64,000 bases of DNA from assembly GCF_040760075.1 (NCBI RefSeq), contig NZ_CP142884.1, positions 4,836,001 to 4,900,000 on the forward strand. The letters are read 5' to 3'. The stretch is from Sphingobacterium sp. R2. Its GTDB lineage: Bacteria > Bacteroidota > Bacteroidia > Sphingobacteriales > Sphingobacteriaceae. The position numbers and the translations under genes were made by a program. The notes below the pieces were generated by a model, which worked only from the letters and a program-made list of their open reading frames with translations, ran no database searches and was not told where the DNA came from. This document shows, in pieces, positions 1 through 8,505 of this stretch. The stretch's first letter is position 1; the number at the start of each line of letters is the position of its first letter.

Positions 1-618
1 CAGGAGCTGAATCCGGTCACAAACAAAATGGACTTCATTAACACCTATATCAATGCCAACTCCAGCAAAAATTATGGCGCAGAATTCACGTACACCAATA
101 CGCTTAAAAAATGGTGGGATCTGACGGCAGACCTTAACTTCTACAATTCTAAAATTGAAGTCGACGAACAAACACCATCGGAAGGTATGTGGACCGTATT
201 TGGAAAATTGAACAATACGTTCAATTTGCAGAAAAACTGGAATCTGCAGCTTGCGTTTGAATATCAGGGCAAAACAAATATGCCAGTAACGCAGGCTCAA
301 ACATTTGGCCCACCCATGAACCAAGCGCAAAGCTCTTCACAAGGGTATATCAAACCATTCTATGGTATCGACTTTGCCATCAAAAAAAGTTTCTTAAAGA
401 ATCAGGCTGCCTCAGCAACTCTGGCAATCAATGATATCTTCAGAACACGAGGCAATACAATCGTTTCCTCCGGAGAAGGGTTTTCCCAAACCTATTACCG
501 TCTTTCAAATCCACAATTGATCAAATTGAATCTTTCCTACCGCTTTGGAAAAATGGATATGAACATGTTTAAGAAAAATAAAAATACGAATGCCATGGAA
601 GGCATACAAATGCAGTAG
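1..618 (+). CDS. TonB-dependent receptor-like outer-membrane beta-barrel protein, 3' fragment
   Basis: The reading frame is open from base 1, so only the C-terminal 205 residues of a larger protein are present. It shows alternating hydrophobic and polar strands rich in Tyr, Asn and Phe, typical of an outer-membrane beta-barrel. Strand-like stretches such as NYGAEFTYT, WNLQLAFEYQGK and LIKLNLSYRFGK match the C-terminal barrel of the Bacteroidota 'outer membrane beta-barrel family protein' group (CarboxypepD_reg-like plus OMP_b-brl_3). A Met/Asn/Lys-rich tail follows the last barrel strand (FGKMDMNMFKKNKNTN), so the protein does not end on an aromatic residue as many barrels do. A strong terminator lies just downstream. 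The substrate cannot be inferred. Family assignment is fairly sure; the exact type is open because the plug domain is outside the window. Confidence 0.7.
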   Translation, partial: QELNPVTNKMDFINTYINANSSKNYGAEFTYTNTLKKWWDLTADLNFYNSKIEVDEQTPSEGMWTVFGKLNNTFNLQKNWNLQLAFEYQGKTNMPVTQAQTFGPPMNQAQSSSQGYIKPFYGIDFAIKKSFLKNQAASATLAINDIFRTRGNTIVSSGEGFSQTYYRLSNPQLIKLNLSYRFGKMDMNMFKKNKNTNAMEGIQMQ

Positions 619-633
619 CGAACATTTTATTAT

Positions 634-673
634 AAAAACGGGTATTTTTTAACGAAAATACCCGTTTTTTTTT
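634..673 (+). terminator. Rho-independent terminator after the barrel gene
   Basis: A 12-bp perfect stem, AACGGGTATTTT (637-648) with AAAATACCCGTT (655-666), has a 6-base loop and is followed by a run of T. It begins 16 bases after the stop codon at 618. Confidence 0.85.
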
Positions 674-906
674 GAATAGCCCAAAGAAGAATTTTATTAT
701 TTTATCGATTATTTTTCAATAAAAATTTCGGATCTCAAAAAAAAATATTAACTTGAATAATAGAAACATTAATCAAAAAGTTTTTCAACCAAGAATGTTT
801 GAGCGTCGACTGCGCCAAATACATCAATGATTTTTTTTCACGTGTGCATAGAAAGTGGAGACATCCGCCAAATACGCCTGCAAAAATTAAAAAATAGTTA
901 AAAAAA

Positions 907-1788
907 GTGCTAAATTATCATCTCGCATTAAAATGGATTACATTCTGTGCAGGAAATGTAAAAGTTTGCGGTTCACACGTAGAACAGCAAGGCTTTTTAT
1001 TCAAATTATGGAGAGTTACAAATTATACCATTCAAGTTAAGAATAATGAAAAATTTGTATTTACGTTATTGCAATCAAAAGGTGGTATTCATCTCATTGA
1101 CCAGAAAAAGTATCCGTTAGAAAGCTATCAAATTCATTTAATTTTTCCAGGACAGTCAAGTTCCTTTTCTTGTATGGAAGAGACTACTGCTTATCAGTTT
1201 AAACTCTCTAGACAAAATTTCGAAAAGCTATGTCTTAGCCTTCCTATCAATATGACGTTACTAAGGCATAACCCTATAATAGACATCACAGAATATCAAT
1301 TTGAAAAACTACGTACCGATTTACAACAAATAGGATCGGAACTTTCTCGAATTCAACCGCTATTTCCACTTTTAGGGAAGCGTGCATCAATTAGCTTAGA
1401 GGAAATTAGTCGTATTCTGATGGATCGGATGGGATATCCCCAATCGACATCCCTTTCAGTAACTTTAAATAAATTCCTGGAGTTGATCGAGCTACATTAC
1501 AAGGAGCAACATGATGTTGCCTATTATGCAGATGCGCTTAATATGACTGAAAACGCACTTAGGAAGCTCACTAAATACCATATGAGTGTTGCGCCACTTA
1601 AATTGATACACCGGCGCTTATTAAAAGAAGCTATGCATCTCCTAAGCACTGCGCCCAATCCGATCAAGACGACTATGATTGAACTCGGGTTTCAAGACTT
1701 GTCTACATTCTCGCATTTTTTCAAGAAACAAAAAAAAATGTCTCCATCAGCATATCAACAACTATTCTTCCCGTCTAAAAATTCTTAA
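907..1788 (+). CDS. AraC-family transcriptional regulator
   Basis: A 293-residue protein. The C-terminal third (about residues 200-288) is an AraC-type double helix-turn-helix. The first helix pair is YYADALNMTENALRKLTKYH and the second is IKTTMIELGFQDLSTFSHFF, which keeps the GF.D.S.F...FKK signature. The N-terminal half should be a sensor domain but has no recognisable signature. No in-frame ATG occurs before codon 90. The GTG at 907, right after a poly-A stretch, is the best start I can see, so the true N-terminus is uncertain. The alpha/beta hydrolase follows 33 bp downstream on the same strand and may be co-transcribed or regulated by it. The effector is unknown. Confidence 0.8.
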   Translation: MLNYHLALKWITFCAGNVKVCGSHVEQQGFLFKLWRVTNYTIQVKNNEKFVFTLLQSKGGIHLIDQKKYPLESYQIHLIFPGQSSSFSCMEETTAYQFKLSRQNFEKLCLSLPINMTLLRHNPIIDITEYQFEKLRTDLQQIGSELSRIQPLFPLLGKRASISLEEISRILMDRMGYPQSTSLSVTLNKFLELIELHYKEQHDVAYYADALNMTENALRKLTKYHMSVAPLKLIHRRLLKEAMHLLSTAPNPIKTTMIELGFQDLSTFSHFFKKQKKMSPSAYQQLFFPSKNS

Positions 1789-1821
1789 AATGATTAAAAA
1801 AACAAATTATTTAAAGTTCAA

Positions 1822-2856
1822 ATGATTAACTTCGATAAATATAACCGAGAAATTCTTATGCCTAAGATCCATTTATTAGACTATTTTCCGCCGAAGCTCA
1901 TTTCGATAAAACGGATCACATTCTATGTGCTGCTATCGTTGATGTTTCTATATGTTGTGACCTATTCACAGATTGCGAAAGCCCAAAATTCAGATTGGCT
2001 AACAAAAGATATCCTATTTAAGAGTGAGGACATTCAATTGGCAGGTTCCATACTTCAGCCAACACATCCCCGTGCGGCCATTGTCCTCGTTCACGGTTCC
2101 GGTCAAGAGAAAAGGATGACGGATTTCGCCTCATTTTTAGCTCGAAATGGTATTGCTGTATTTACCTATGACAAACGTGGGGTAGGAAAATCGAAGGGAA
2201 TTTATGCCGGCCCTGAGGTTGGTACAAATAATATTGACTCCGCTAACCTCAATCTGCTTGCAAAAGATGCACAAGCAGCTGTAAAAACGTTCCATCAACA
2301 ACTACACAACCCGAATATTCCAATCGGACTGCTAGGATTTAGTCAAGCGGGCTGGATCATTCCATTGACGGCCAACAAAAATCCATTGGTCGACTTTTTT
2401 GTCTTGTATAGTGGTGCAGTAATTCCTGCGCGTGAACAGCTCCGATTTCAGTTCTTTACAAATGGAAGAAAAGACTTTTGGGATAAACATACGGAGACTG
2501 AGGCTCGTCATCATGTGATGAATGATCCAGACCGTTATCAATTTATCAATACCGATCCAGTCACATCACTAAAAACGACAGCTGTACCAGGACTTTGGCT
2601 GTTCGGGTCGCAAGATATCCAAATACCGGTAGGCTTATCGATAGAACGCCTCAATGCATTGAAAGCTCAGGGAAAACCTTTCGAGTATTGCCTATTCCCT
2701 ACATTAGATCACAACACTAGTCTTTCAGCATCGGCTGAACCAAGCGACATTGCACTTCAATGGATTAAGAGCAGGACTAAACGCAAATTCACTCCTTCTC
2801 CTCTCGAACAAGAAAATCATAAGAATACCAAAATTTTAGGTGTCCATAAGAATTGA
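1822..2856 (+). CDS. Membrane-anchored or exported alpha/beta hydrolase
   Basis: A 344-residue serine hydrolase. An N-terminal hydrophobic segment (about residues 32-52, ending SQIAKAQ) is a signal peptide or anchor, so the catalytic part lies in the periplasm. The alpha/beta-hydrolase fold is shown by the oxyanion-loop motif LVHGSG (89-94), the nucleophile elbow GFSQAG (Ser174), an acid in GSQDIQIP and a His in TLDHNTS. Substrate is unknown; the family includes esterases, peptidases and dienelactone hydrolases. ATG 1822 is taken as the start, but ATG 1858 is equally possible and leaves the hydrophobic segment intact. The last 23 codons overlap the 3' end of the convergent cytolysin-like gene, and no terminator is visible between the two. 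Confidence 0.8.
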   Translation: MINFDKYNREILMPKIHLLDYFPPKLISIKRITFYVLLSLMFLYVVTYSQIAKAQNSDWLTKDILFKSEDIQLAGSILQPTHPRAAIVLVHGSGQEKRMTDFASFLARNGIAVFTYDKRGVGKSKGIYAGPEVGTNNIDSANLNLLAKDAQAAVKTFHQQLHNPNIPIGLLGFSQAGWIIPLTANKNPLVDFFVLYSGAVIPAREQLRFQFFTNGRKDFWDKHTETEARHHVMNDPDRYQFINTDPVTSLKTTAVPGLWLFGSQDIQIPVGLSIERLNALKAQGKPFEYCLFPTLDHNTSLSASAEPSDIALQWIKSRTKRKFTPSPLEQENHKNTKILGVHKN

Positions 2857-3784
2857 GATCACTTAGACTATAGCTAATAGGATAATCATAGCTATGCTGT
2901 TGCAATTCAAGTTCATTTTTATAATCCGCAACAAGTTTTTTAATTGGGTTGAGACCTGTTGCACGTCTGATAAAGCCTTTTTGTCGTCCGCCGCGCAGAT
3001 ATATTAATACGTCTGAACCATTTAATATTGCTTTATCCAGTTCGGTCAGTTCTTGGTTGTAAAGTAATTTCTCCAGGACATTTTTCAGATCACCACGCGG
3101 AAAATCGCTTTCTCCCATTACAATGGAATGTGTACCGTAATTTGCGGATGAAACATAATAAGGATTATATCCGCTATTTTTTAATTTTTCAACTTCCTCC
3201 TTGTTAAAACCCTTTACATCATCCGCTAGATCAACTTGAAGGCTAAATGCAATATGCTCCCGACGCAATAGCAAGCTGTTTGCCCTCTTTATTGTGGTTG
3301 AATCACGATGGCGAACCAACTTTAGCACACTATCTACGTCAGGGCTATTATTGAGATGATAACGTATCGCTCTATAGTCGAAAAAAGCACCTACAGAAGA
3401 TTGCTCCAAAACAGCTGGTTCCCCTCTGCTTTTCTTTGCAAAAACTCGAATAGCATCATAACTTGGGATGATACGAATCGAAGGTAAAGTTGGCTGCGTA
3501 GATGAAACTGCGTTTTTAAAAGGTTTATAATAAGAGCGAAGAGCGGTTAACTTTAGCTGCGGCGTCGTGTCTTTCAAACCCCAGACCGTGCCCAAATAGA
3601 AATTCTTATCTACCGTACCATCTACATAAAACTGACTAACAGAAAATCCAACAGAACGTCCTTCAAACTGATACCTTTTGCCCATTACTATCCCATCAAT
3701 CTCTGTAGCGTCAATATCAGCATCCTCTTTGTCACAACTTGACAAAAAACAAATGCTTAACAAAAACAGGAACAGATATTTCAT
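2789..3784 (-). CDS. Cholesterol-dependent-cytolysin-like lipoprotein lacking domain 4
   Basis: A 331-residue lipoprotein precursor with lipobox LSSC at Cys17. The second half aligns by eye with the core of thiol-activated cytolysins such as perfringolysin. FSLQVDLADDVKGF matches their FYNVSVD..P.. strand. YYVSSANYGTHSIVMGE (209-225) matches the V(S)..AYGR..YVKLE strand. The Gly-Gly pair at 265-266 (YLRGGRQ) matches the conserved GG hinge, and YPISYSLSDLNSYG matches YPISYTS.FLKDN. The protein stops just where cytolysin domain 3 passes into domain 4, so the undecapeptide and the cholesterol-recognition loops are absent. From memory, such short CDC-like proteins (CDCL) occur in Bacteroidota, some paired with a long partner; none is encoded here. 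A pore-forming or pore-assisting role is inferred. Its 3' end overlaps the convergent hydrolase by 68 bp. Confidence 0.75.
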   Translation of the reverse strand: MKYLFLFLLSICFLSSCDKEDADIDATEIDGIVMGKRYQFEGRSVGFSVSQFYVDGTVDKNFYLGTVWGLKDTTPQLKLTALRSYYKPFKNAVSSTQPTLPSIRIIPSYDAIRVFAKKSRGEPAVLEQSSVGAFFDYRAIRYHLNNSPDVDSVLKLVRHRDSTTIKRANSLLLRREHIAFSLQVDLADDVKGFNKEEVEKLKNSGYNPYYVSSANYGTHSIVMGESDFPRGDLKNVLEKLLYNQELTELDKAILNGSDVLIYLRGGRQKGFIRRATGLNPIKKLVADYKNELELQQHSYDYPISYSLSDLNSYGHLKFWYSYDFLVREEKE

Positions 3785-4150
3785 AATTTAAAAAATTGAT
3801 AGTCACTTCTGCTGAAGCACTTAACTCATCTACCCGTCGGACAATGGCCTTTAGATTCTTCTCAAATATATACAAAATTCCTAACCCGACATACATAAAA
3901 ATAAGAAGAACAACACGATACAATGCTAAGGAAGCCTACGCACCTAAAAAATTAAAAATAAGATAAACTATTAATACGTAGAGAAGGATCATCTATAACA
4001 CGAAACTTTGTTCATTCTTATGGCATCGATGATCTTTTTAATGATTGCCACAACCAAAAAACTATAAATATCCAATATAATGATTAAATCTGAAACAACC
4101 AAATACCAAATTGTGGGTAATAACAATTTTCATTCACCTTTAATACAGTA

Positions 4151-4223
4151 GTCGTTCAGTGCTTGTTCAGTGCTTACTGAATCATCACTGAACAAGCACT
4201 GAACGATCACTGAACAAGCACTG
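4151..4223. repeat. 11-bp-periodic inverted repeat array
   Basis: The unit CACTGAACAAG (or CACTGAACGAY) is repeated head-to-tail with exact 11-bp spacing. On the minus strand there are two copies (4162-4172 and 4151-4161). After a 13-bp centre, the plus strand has three copies (4186-4196, 4197-4207, 4208-4218) plus a final CACTG (4219-4223). The inner 22-bp arms match at 21 of 22 positions. Outer arms AACCAAATACCAAATT (4097-4112) and a partly matching complement at 4235-4253 extend the symmetry. Function is unknown: it could be a multi-site operator on one helix face, a MITE-like element or a large hairpin. Confidence 0.85.
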
Positions 4224-4411
4224 TGATAACGTAAAATTTGGTTGCTATTTGGTCATAAGGTAATTTTGCTAAAAATTGAAGAAAAAAAGGTAAAAAACTA
4301 CGCTTATGTAACAAAATGTAGATGCTGTATCGAAATAAAAAATACTGATGAAAAAATTTCTGTATGACCCGATCATTTTTTTTGATCTAATAGAAGAGAA
4401 TAATTAATAAA

Positions 4412-4447
4412 AAAACACCCGAAAGCATGGGGTACCCCGGGTGTTTT
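4412..4447. terminator. Isolated terminator-like hairpin
   Basis: AAAACACCC (4412-4420) pairs with GGGTGTTTT (4439-4447). The loop contains the self-complementary GGGGTACCCC (4429-4438). It looks bidirectional, but no gene ends next to it, so it may mark a lost gene or block read-through. Confidence 0.55.
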
Positions 4448-4626
4448 AGCCATATTATTAACCTATTTTATGAAAAGTGCCCTTGAATGGGCAACACTAA
4501 AGTAGAAAATAACTTTTTATAAACAAAATAAAACTTTAAAAAAAGCATTTTTTATCAGGTACTAAATCGGTTAAACAAGACGTTAGGAACACCAATAGAA
4601 AAAAACAAATCGTCGTTAGAAATGTT

Positions 4627-4654
4627 AAAAGCCAGCTGTTTACAACTGGCTTTT
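4627..4654 (-). terminator. Terminator of the PUL A operon
   Basis: AAAAGCCAG (4627-4635) pairs with CTGGCTTTT (4646-4654). It lies 29 bases past the stop of the last PUL A gene when read on the minus strand, and the stem itself ends in TTTT. Confidence 0.75.
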
Positions 4655-4682
4655 AACCCTATATACTTTTTCTTAAACAATT

Positions 4683-5558
4683 TTAAAAACCGCCCCCATT
4701 AATCAACACATTCTCCCCTCCTTTTTTGAGGTTAGCTGCATCCTGTTGGATTTTAAAATATTGTGCCGCTGGGCAGGCCATCTGCGTCATCCGTCCCGCA
4801 TGCATAGGCACTTCAATCACTTGCTTTGCATCATAGCGGAGTAAAGTGGTGTAGGACCAAATTGCTTCCAATACTTTCGTTTTTGTTGCCTGTACAGGTT
4901 TGCCTTCATTGGCCACCTGATCGATAGCGTTCACCCGCTTAAACTCACCCAATCCACCCAGGGTATATCCAGCACTTTCAAACGTAGCTTCATATTTCTT
5001 GCCGTTACCCTGTATAGCAAATTTTAACATACCCGGACCAACAATTTCCAATGTCATCAGCACCTTTTCTCCAGGATACCAATAATATTCGTCCTGTGCG
5101 GGTGCATTTTGATAAAGACTTGCCTGGCCAGAGCCATGTGCAGCTCTTCGTAAAAATGGTCTGAAAGCCCGTCTATCTTCAGTCACATTTCCTTTTTCAT
5201 CTTTAATAACTTCCCAGGTAAGACCAATATCCGTTTCCTGTCCCCCCATGTTACCGCCCATATAAACGGAGGGATTATCCAAGTATTGCTTGGGTTTGCT
5301 CGGGTTCAACCGCGCCGGATCAAATTCCATCTTTGGTAAGGTAACTTCGGCCTTAATGCCGACCCAAACATCTGTACTGGAAACGACTTTTCGATAGTAG
5401 GCTCCTTGAAAACAAGCTTTTGAAGAAGCCGGACGCACCTCATTTTTGAGATACTCATTTCCATCATCACCTACGACCGGAAATTCTGGTTTAACAAATT
5501 CATTTTTTGCACTGCAGGCGGTCAGGCCTAGTAAAAAAAGTAAGAGTATGTGTTTCAT
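4683..5558 (-). CDS. Unknown lipoprotein, last gene of the PUL A operon
   Basis: A 291-residue protein whose family I do not recognise. It has a short lipoprotein signal peptide with lipobox LTAC at Cys15. The body is rich in aromatic beta-strand sequence, for example YYWYPGEKVLMTLEIVG, and contains several Gly-rich turns (YMGGNMGGQE, GYTLGGLGEFK). A beta-sandwich, possibly glycan-binding, is a guess only. The start codon overlaps the stop of the upstream gene by one base (TAATG at 5556-5560), so the two are translationally coupled and probably work together on the cell surface. It ends with a Gly-rich tail (NGGGF). A terminator follows. Confidence 0.65.
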   Translation of the reverse strand: MKHILLLFLLGLTACSAKNEFVKPEFPVVGDDGNEYLKNEVRPASSKACFQGAYYRKVVSSTDVWVGIKAEVTLPKMEFDPARLNPSKPKQYLDNPSVYMGGNMGGQETDIGLTWEVIKDEKGNVTEDRRAFRPFLRRAAHGSGQASLYQNAPAQDEYYWYPGEKVLMTLEIVGPGMLKFAIQGNGKKYEATFESAGYTLGGLGEFKRVNAIDQVANEGKPVQATKTKVLEAIWSYTTLLRYDAKQVIEVPMHAGRMTQMACPAAQYFKIQQDAANLKKGGENVLINGGGF

Positions 5559-6748
5559 TATTTCTTCGGATCAATAGGTACAAAAATTAATGGGGTCGGT
5601 AGGCAGGAAGCTCCCGGAGGAGAATAGGTAAATTCTATTTCCTGTATTTCCTTCTTCGGGTCGGGCCAATAAGTTTCGATGAGAATTGCCTCTGGATAAC
5701 CTTTTGTAATCAGCGCATTTTTGGGATATTGCATCACTGTCTTTTGACCATCTTGCCCCACAAGTTCCATTGTCAGCCCCATACCACCACACCATTGGTT
5801 GTCACCAGATCGACTGTTCCAGCTGACCAAAGCCAATCCTTTTCCGTCTGTACTCTTCCATTTAATCTTTGTTTTATACAGCACACCGTAGTTTCCGGCA
5901 TTCTTGGCAAATTCCTTTTTCGCACCAATCGTTCCCGTGATCCATGGATCGCCCTGTCCGTCGGCAACAATCAGCTGCACTGCTCCTTTTTTGGTATCAA
6001 GCGTATCTTTCGGATTAATCTGATAATTGGAAATTGGAAAAATACCACGCCCAGCGTTTGCGTGACTATGTGGAATCAACGTCTTTATCCGCGGAAACAC
6101 TTTTGGGCCAGACTCATTTGGAGCAAATTGTATGACAGCAATCTGCGCCGGCTGGTCTACCACAAATTCATAGAATCCATGGACAAGTTCATCGTATTGT
6201 ACCAGCTGTTTTTCCAGTTTTTCATCGATAGCCATCACTTCCCCCGGTTTAAGCACTTTCACCTGATTGTTTACAGCAGATAAAAAGTAGTCCTCAAGCC
6301 CTTTCTTTCCAATTTCAAAATAGTTTGAACTCGGTTTTTGTGAAGCATACTTCAACATGCGAAAATGCATATTTTCATGCCCCAGGTTTTTTATGACCGC
6401 CGAAATCTTACGGGGCATTTTTTGAGGTTCTTTAACACCATTGACGTTATAGACATACAACCTAACTGCTCCGGGATCAACCGTCTCCTGTAGTGCAATG
6501 GCTTCCGGAACACGGATATACTCGGGATCATCAGATATGATATACTGCGGCCCCGGTAATACGGTCTTTGTGTAAGGCAACTTGGGAAAGTCCGTTTTTA
6601 GAAAATCCTCCAATAAGACGATATCGCCTTTATTTGCGCTTACAATCTTTTTGGACACGCTACTTAAATCATTTTTTTGTGCAAATCCAACTTTACACGA
6701 AACTAAACCTAACATCAACAATAAGCTTGTTTTGATGTGCTTGTTCAT
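5558..6748 (-). CDS. Unknown exported protein coupled to the preceding lipoprotein
   Basis: A 396-residue protein not assigned to a family. The N-terminus (MNKHIKTSLLLMLGLVSCKV) is a signal sequence. It contains LVSC, which could be a lipobox at Cys19, and also a signal peptidase I-like site at GFAQ, so lipidation is undecided. The central part contains IPHSHANAGRGIF and two blocks of beta-rich sequence. The C-terminal part (WNSRSGDNQWCGGMGLTMEL, IEIEFTYSPPG-like) suggests a second beta-sandwich. It overlaps the next gene by one base and lies 71 bp after the DUF5018 gene. A role in binding or processing the SusCD ligand is inferred from position only. Confidence 0.6.
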   Translation of the reverse strand: MNKHIKTSLLLMLGLVSCKVGFAQKNDLSSVSKKIVSANKGDIVLLEDFLKTDFPKLPYTKTVLPGPQYIISDDPEYIRVPEAIALQETVDPGAVRLYVYNVNGVKEPQKMPRKISAVIKNLGHENMHFRMLKYASQKPSSNYFEIGKKGLEDYFLSAVNNQVKVLKPGEVMAIDEKLEKQLVQYDELVHGFYEFVVDQPAQIAVIQFAPNESGPKVFPRIKTLIPHSHANAGRGIFPISNYQINPKDTLDTKKGAVQLIVADGQGDPWITGTIGAKKEFAKNAGNYGVLYKTKIKWKSTDGKGLALVSWNSRSGDNQWCGGMGLTMELVGQDGQKTVMQYPKNALITKGYPEAILIETYWPDPKKEIQEIEFTYSPPGASCLPTPLIFVPIDPKK

Positions 6749-6819
6749 AATTTTATTTTTTTACGAATGAATACAATGTTCCTCCACTGCAACACAAGCT
6801 GCGTGAAGGAACGATTATT

Positions 6820-8487
6820 TTAATTTGAATCGGCATAAATTGTAAACTCCTGCGCAACGAGATAACCAAAGGTCGTCAACATATACACCTGAAGCCTTTG
6901 TCCATTTTCTGAAGTTCCCATACAGATGTCGCTGGTTGCATTACCATTGGTACCGCCAGTAAACAGCTCGGACTCATAAACACGTAATTGGTTATAGGTC
7001 GGTGAACTCAGTGTGGTACCAATGCGGGCTCGATCGCTAATATCATAAACATACATCTGACCAATCTCATTGCTTCCGAACAATTTGACCTGAGCCAAAA
7101 TATCTGCGTTGTTAAAACGCTGAAAGGCGATACCACCATTCATAGCAGTACCGGTAATTGCCGGGAATGCTGCTAGCCGCCCCCAGGTACTTCCCGAAAC
7201 ATAAGCAAGTTCGGCGTTAGTGCTCGCGATCAGTTCGGCGTTAGCGCCGACCCCTAAAGGAAGATATTCCGGAAGGAAGCCCAATGATGTCGCACCATCC
7301 TTATATTCCAGGACATCGGCAGCGGTAGATTTTATCTGGCCATTTTCGACTGTCCAACGCAGGAGGTAACGACTGGTTGCAACCGAAGCGAGTAACTGAC
7401 CGTTTCCGTCCAAATCCCCTACCCAGTTAAGTTTACGACCGATATTGCCATCGCCGGCAGCTACCGCAGCAGGTTTGCTATAAGGTAGATCCAATAGCTT
7501 GGCAGGACTGGTATCAAAAACATCTCTGTATTTGTACAGCACAAAGCTCTGTCCATTCGGCGTATAAGTTCCTAACATAAATCGTCCTTTTTCATCGCTC
7601 ACGCCTTGGAAGATCAAACGACCTGCCGGGAAAGGATTTGTTAGGTTATGGGAATAAGCTCCTGTGAAACGGTTGTATACCTTAAATACAGATGGTGAAG
7701 TCCGGCTCACAATCACCAAGTAGTCGCCACTCACAAAACAGGACGTTTCACTATTTGCAGTGAAGCCCAAGTCTGCCGCTTTCTTCAGGAACAAGCGCCG
7801 GTTAATGCCCACCCCTTTTTCAAGTTTGACAGGTTCTTTGACAACCAATTTGAGCTGCCGCTTGATATTTCCGGCTCCAGAAATCGTCAGTGGTACTTCT
7901 GCACCGTTTGCTAAATTGACCTGAGCTCCGCTTGCTATAGAACCACTGGAATGTTTATTAATAACGTAACTCAGCGTAGATTGTGAAAGATCCATACCCG
8001 GCACCACATAAAACGTCACCGTATTCCCATTTAAGATCCCCTCAACCTCATTTTCCTTTTGTTCGCTATCTTTAAATGTAATTTTGATTCCTGAAATATC
8101 TGTATTGCCTTTCTTCTCGGCAATAACCACATAATCCTTTGCGTCACCGTTTCCCGCGGTGACAGTAATTTTCTTGGGTGCCGTCAAGTCTGTAAATCCA
8201 TTTAATCCCGGCGTCACCTGGGCATCAGCCGGAACGGAAGCGCGTAACATCAGTCGCGAAAGATCTACTTCATTGTCCGAATCGATCGGATAATAATAAT
8301 CTACGTGCAAATACACCGTATCATTGCTGATCGTACTCAAGAAGAGCCGATCTTGCCCTTTCCCATCAATCGTAGCGTAAAAATCCATCAATTGATTTTT
8401 CACATTCCGCTCCAGATAATTAGGTTTTTGACATCCTCCCAAAAGGATCGCACAGGCCCATAAACTGTAAAATTTTATTTTGTCCAT
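6820..8487 (-). CDS. DUF5018-type surface lipoprotein
   Basis: A 555-residue lipoprotein with lipobox LGGC at Cys19. The first part (about 25-230) is two immunoglobulin-like modules of the DUF5018 type, each with a VTAGNGDAKDYVV- or LKLVVKEP-like end strand. The C-terminal part (about 235-555) looks like a beta-propeller: repeated blocks such as YLVIVSRTSPSVFKVYNRFT and LNWVGDLDGNGQLLASVAT. Proteins of this kind are commonly encoded just after SusD and act as surface glycan-binding proteins. It follows SusD by 18 bp. Binding of the same ligand as the SusCD pair is inferred. Confidence 0.75.
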   Translation of the reverse strand: MDKIKFYSLWACAILLGGCQKPNYLERNVKNQLMDFYATIDGKGQDRLFLSTISNDTVYLHVDYYYPIDSDNEVDLSRLMLRASVPADAQVTPGLNGFTDLTAPKKITVTAGNGDAKDYVVIAEKKGNTDISGIKITFKDSEQKENEVEGILNGNTVTFYVVPGMDLSQSTLSYVINKHSSGSIASGAQVNLANGAEVPLTISGAGNIKRQLKLVVKEPVKLEKGVGINRRLFLKKAADLGFTANSETSCFVSGDYLVIVSRTSPSVFKVYNRFTGAYSHNLTNPFPAGRLIFQGVSDEKGRFMLGTYTPNGQSFVLYKYRDVFDTSPAKLLDLPYSKPAAVAAGDGNIGRKLNWVGDLDGNGQLLASVATSRYLLRWTVENGQIKSTAADVLEYKDGATSLGFLPEYLPLGVGANAELIASTNAELAYVSGSTWGRLAAFPAITGTAMNGGIAFQRFNNADILAQVKLFGSNEIGQMYVYDISDRARIGTTLSSPTYNQLRVYESELFTGGTNGNATSDICMGTSENGQRLQVYMLTTFGYLVAQEFTIYADSN

Positions 8488-8505
8488 TGCTAGTCTTTCA
8501 TGTTT

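Larger units (their letters stand above)
3785..4682. other. Long non-coding region with repeats and hairpins
   Basis: About 900 bp with no credible gene. It contains the 11-bp-periodic inverted repeat at 4151-4223 with outer arms at 4097-4112 and 4235-4253, a strong hairpin at 4412-4447 and the terminator at 4627-4654. The rest is AT-rich and should include the promoter of the cytolysin-like gene, which I cannot place with confidence. Confidence 0.6.

Noticed and set aside
3732-3923. A 63-residue minus-strand open frame with a hydrophobic start, upstream of the cytolysin-like gene
   Set aside because: It overlaps the signal peptide of the cytolysin-like gene in another frame, matches no family and has no good start context.
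4151-4223. CRISPR array
   Set aside because: The units are only 11 bp, directly adjoining with no spacers, and change orientation at the centre; no cas genes are present.
5729-6283. A 184-residue plus-strand open frame opposite the unknown exported protein gene
   Set aside because: It is antisense to a gene with a clear signal peptide and operon coupling, and the translation is low-complexity Cys/His-rich text with no domain.
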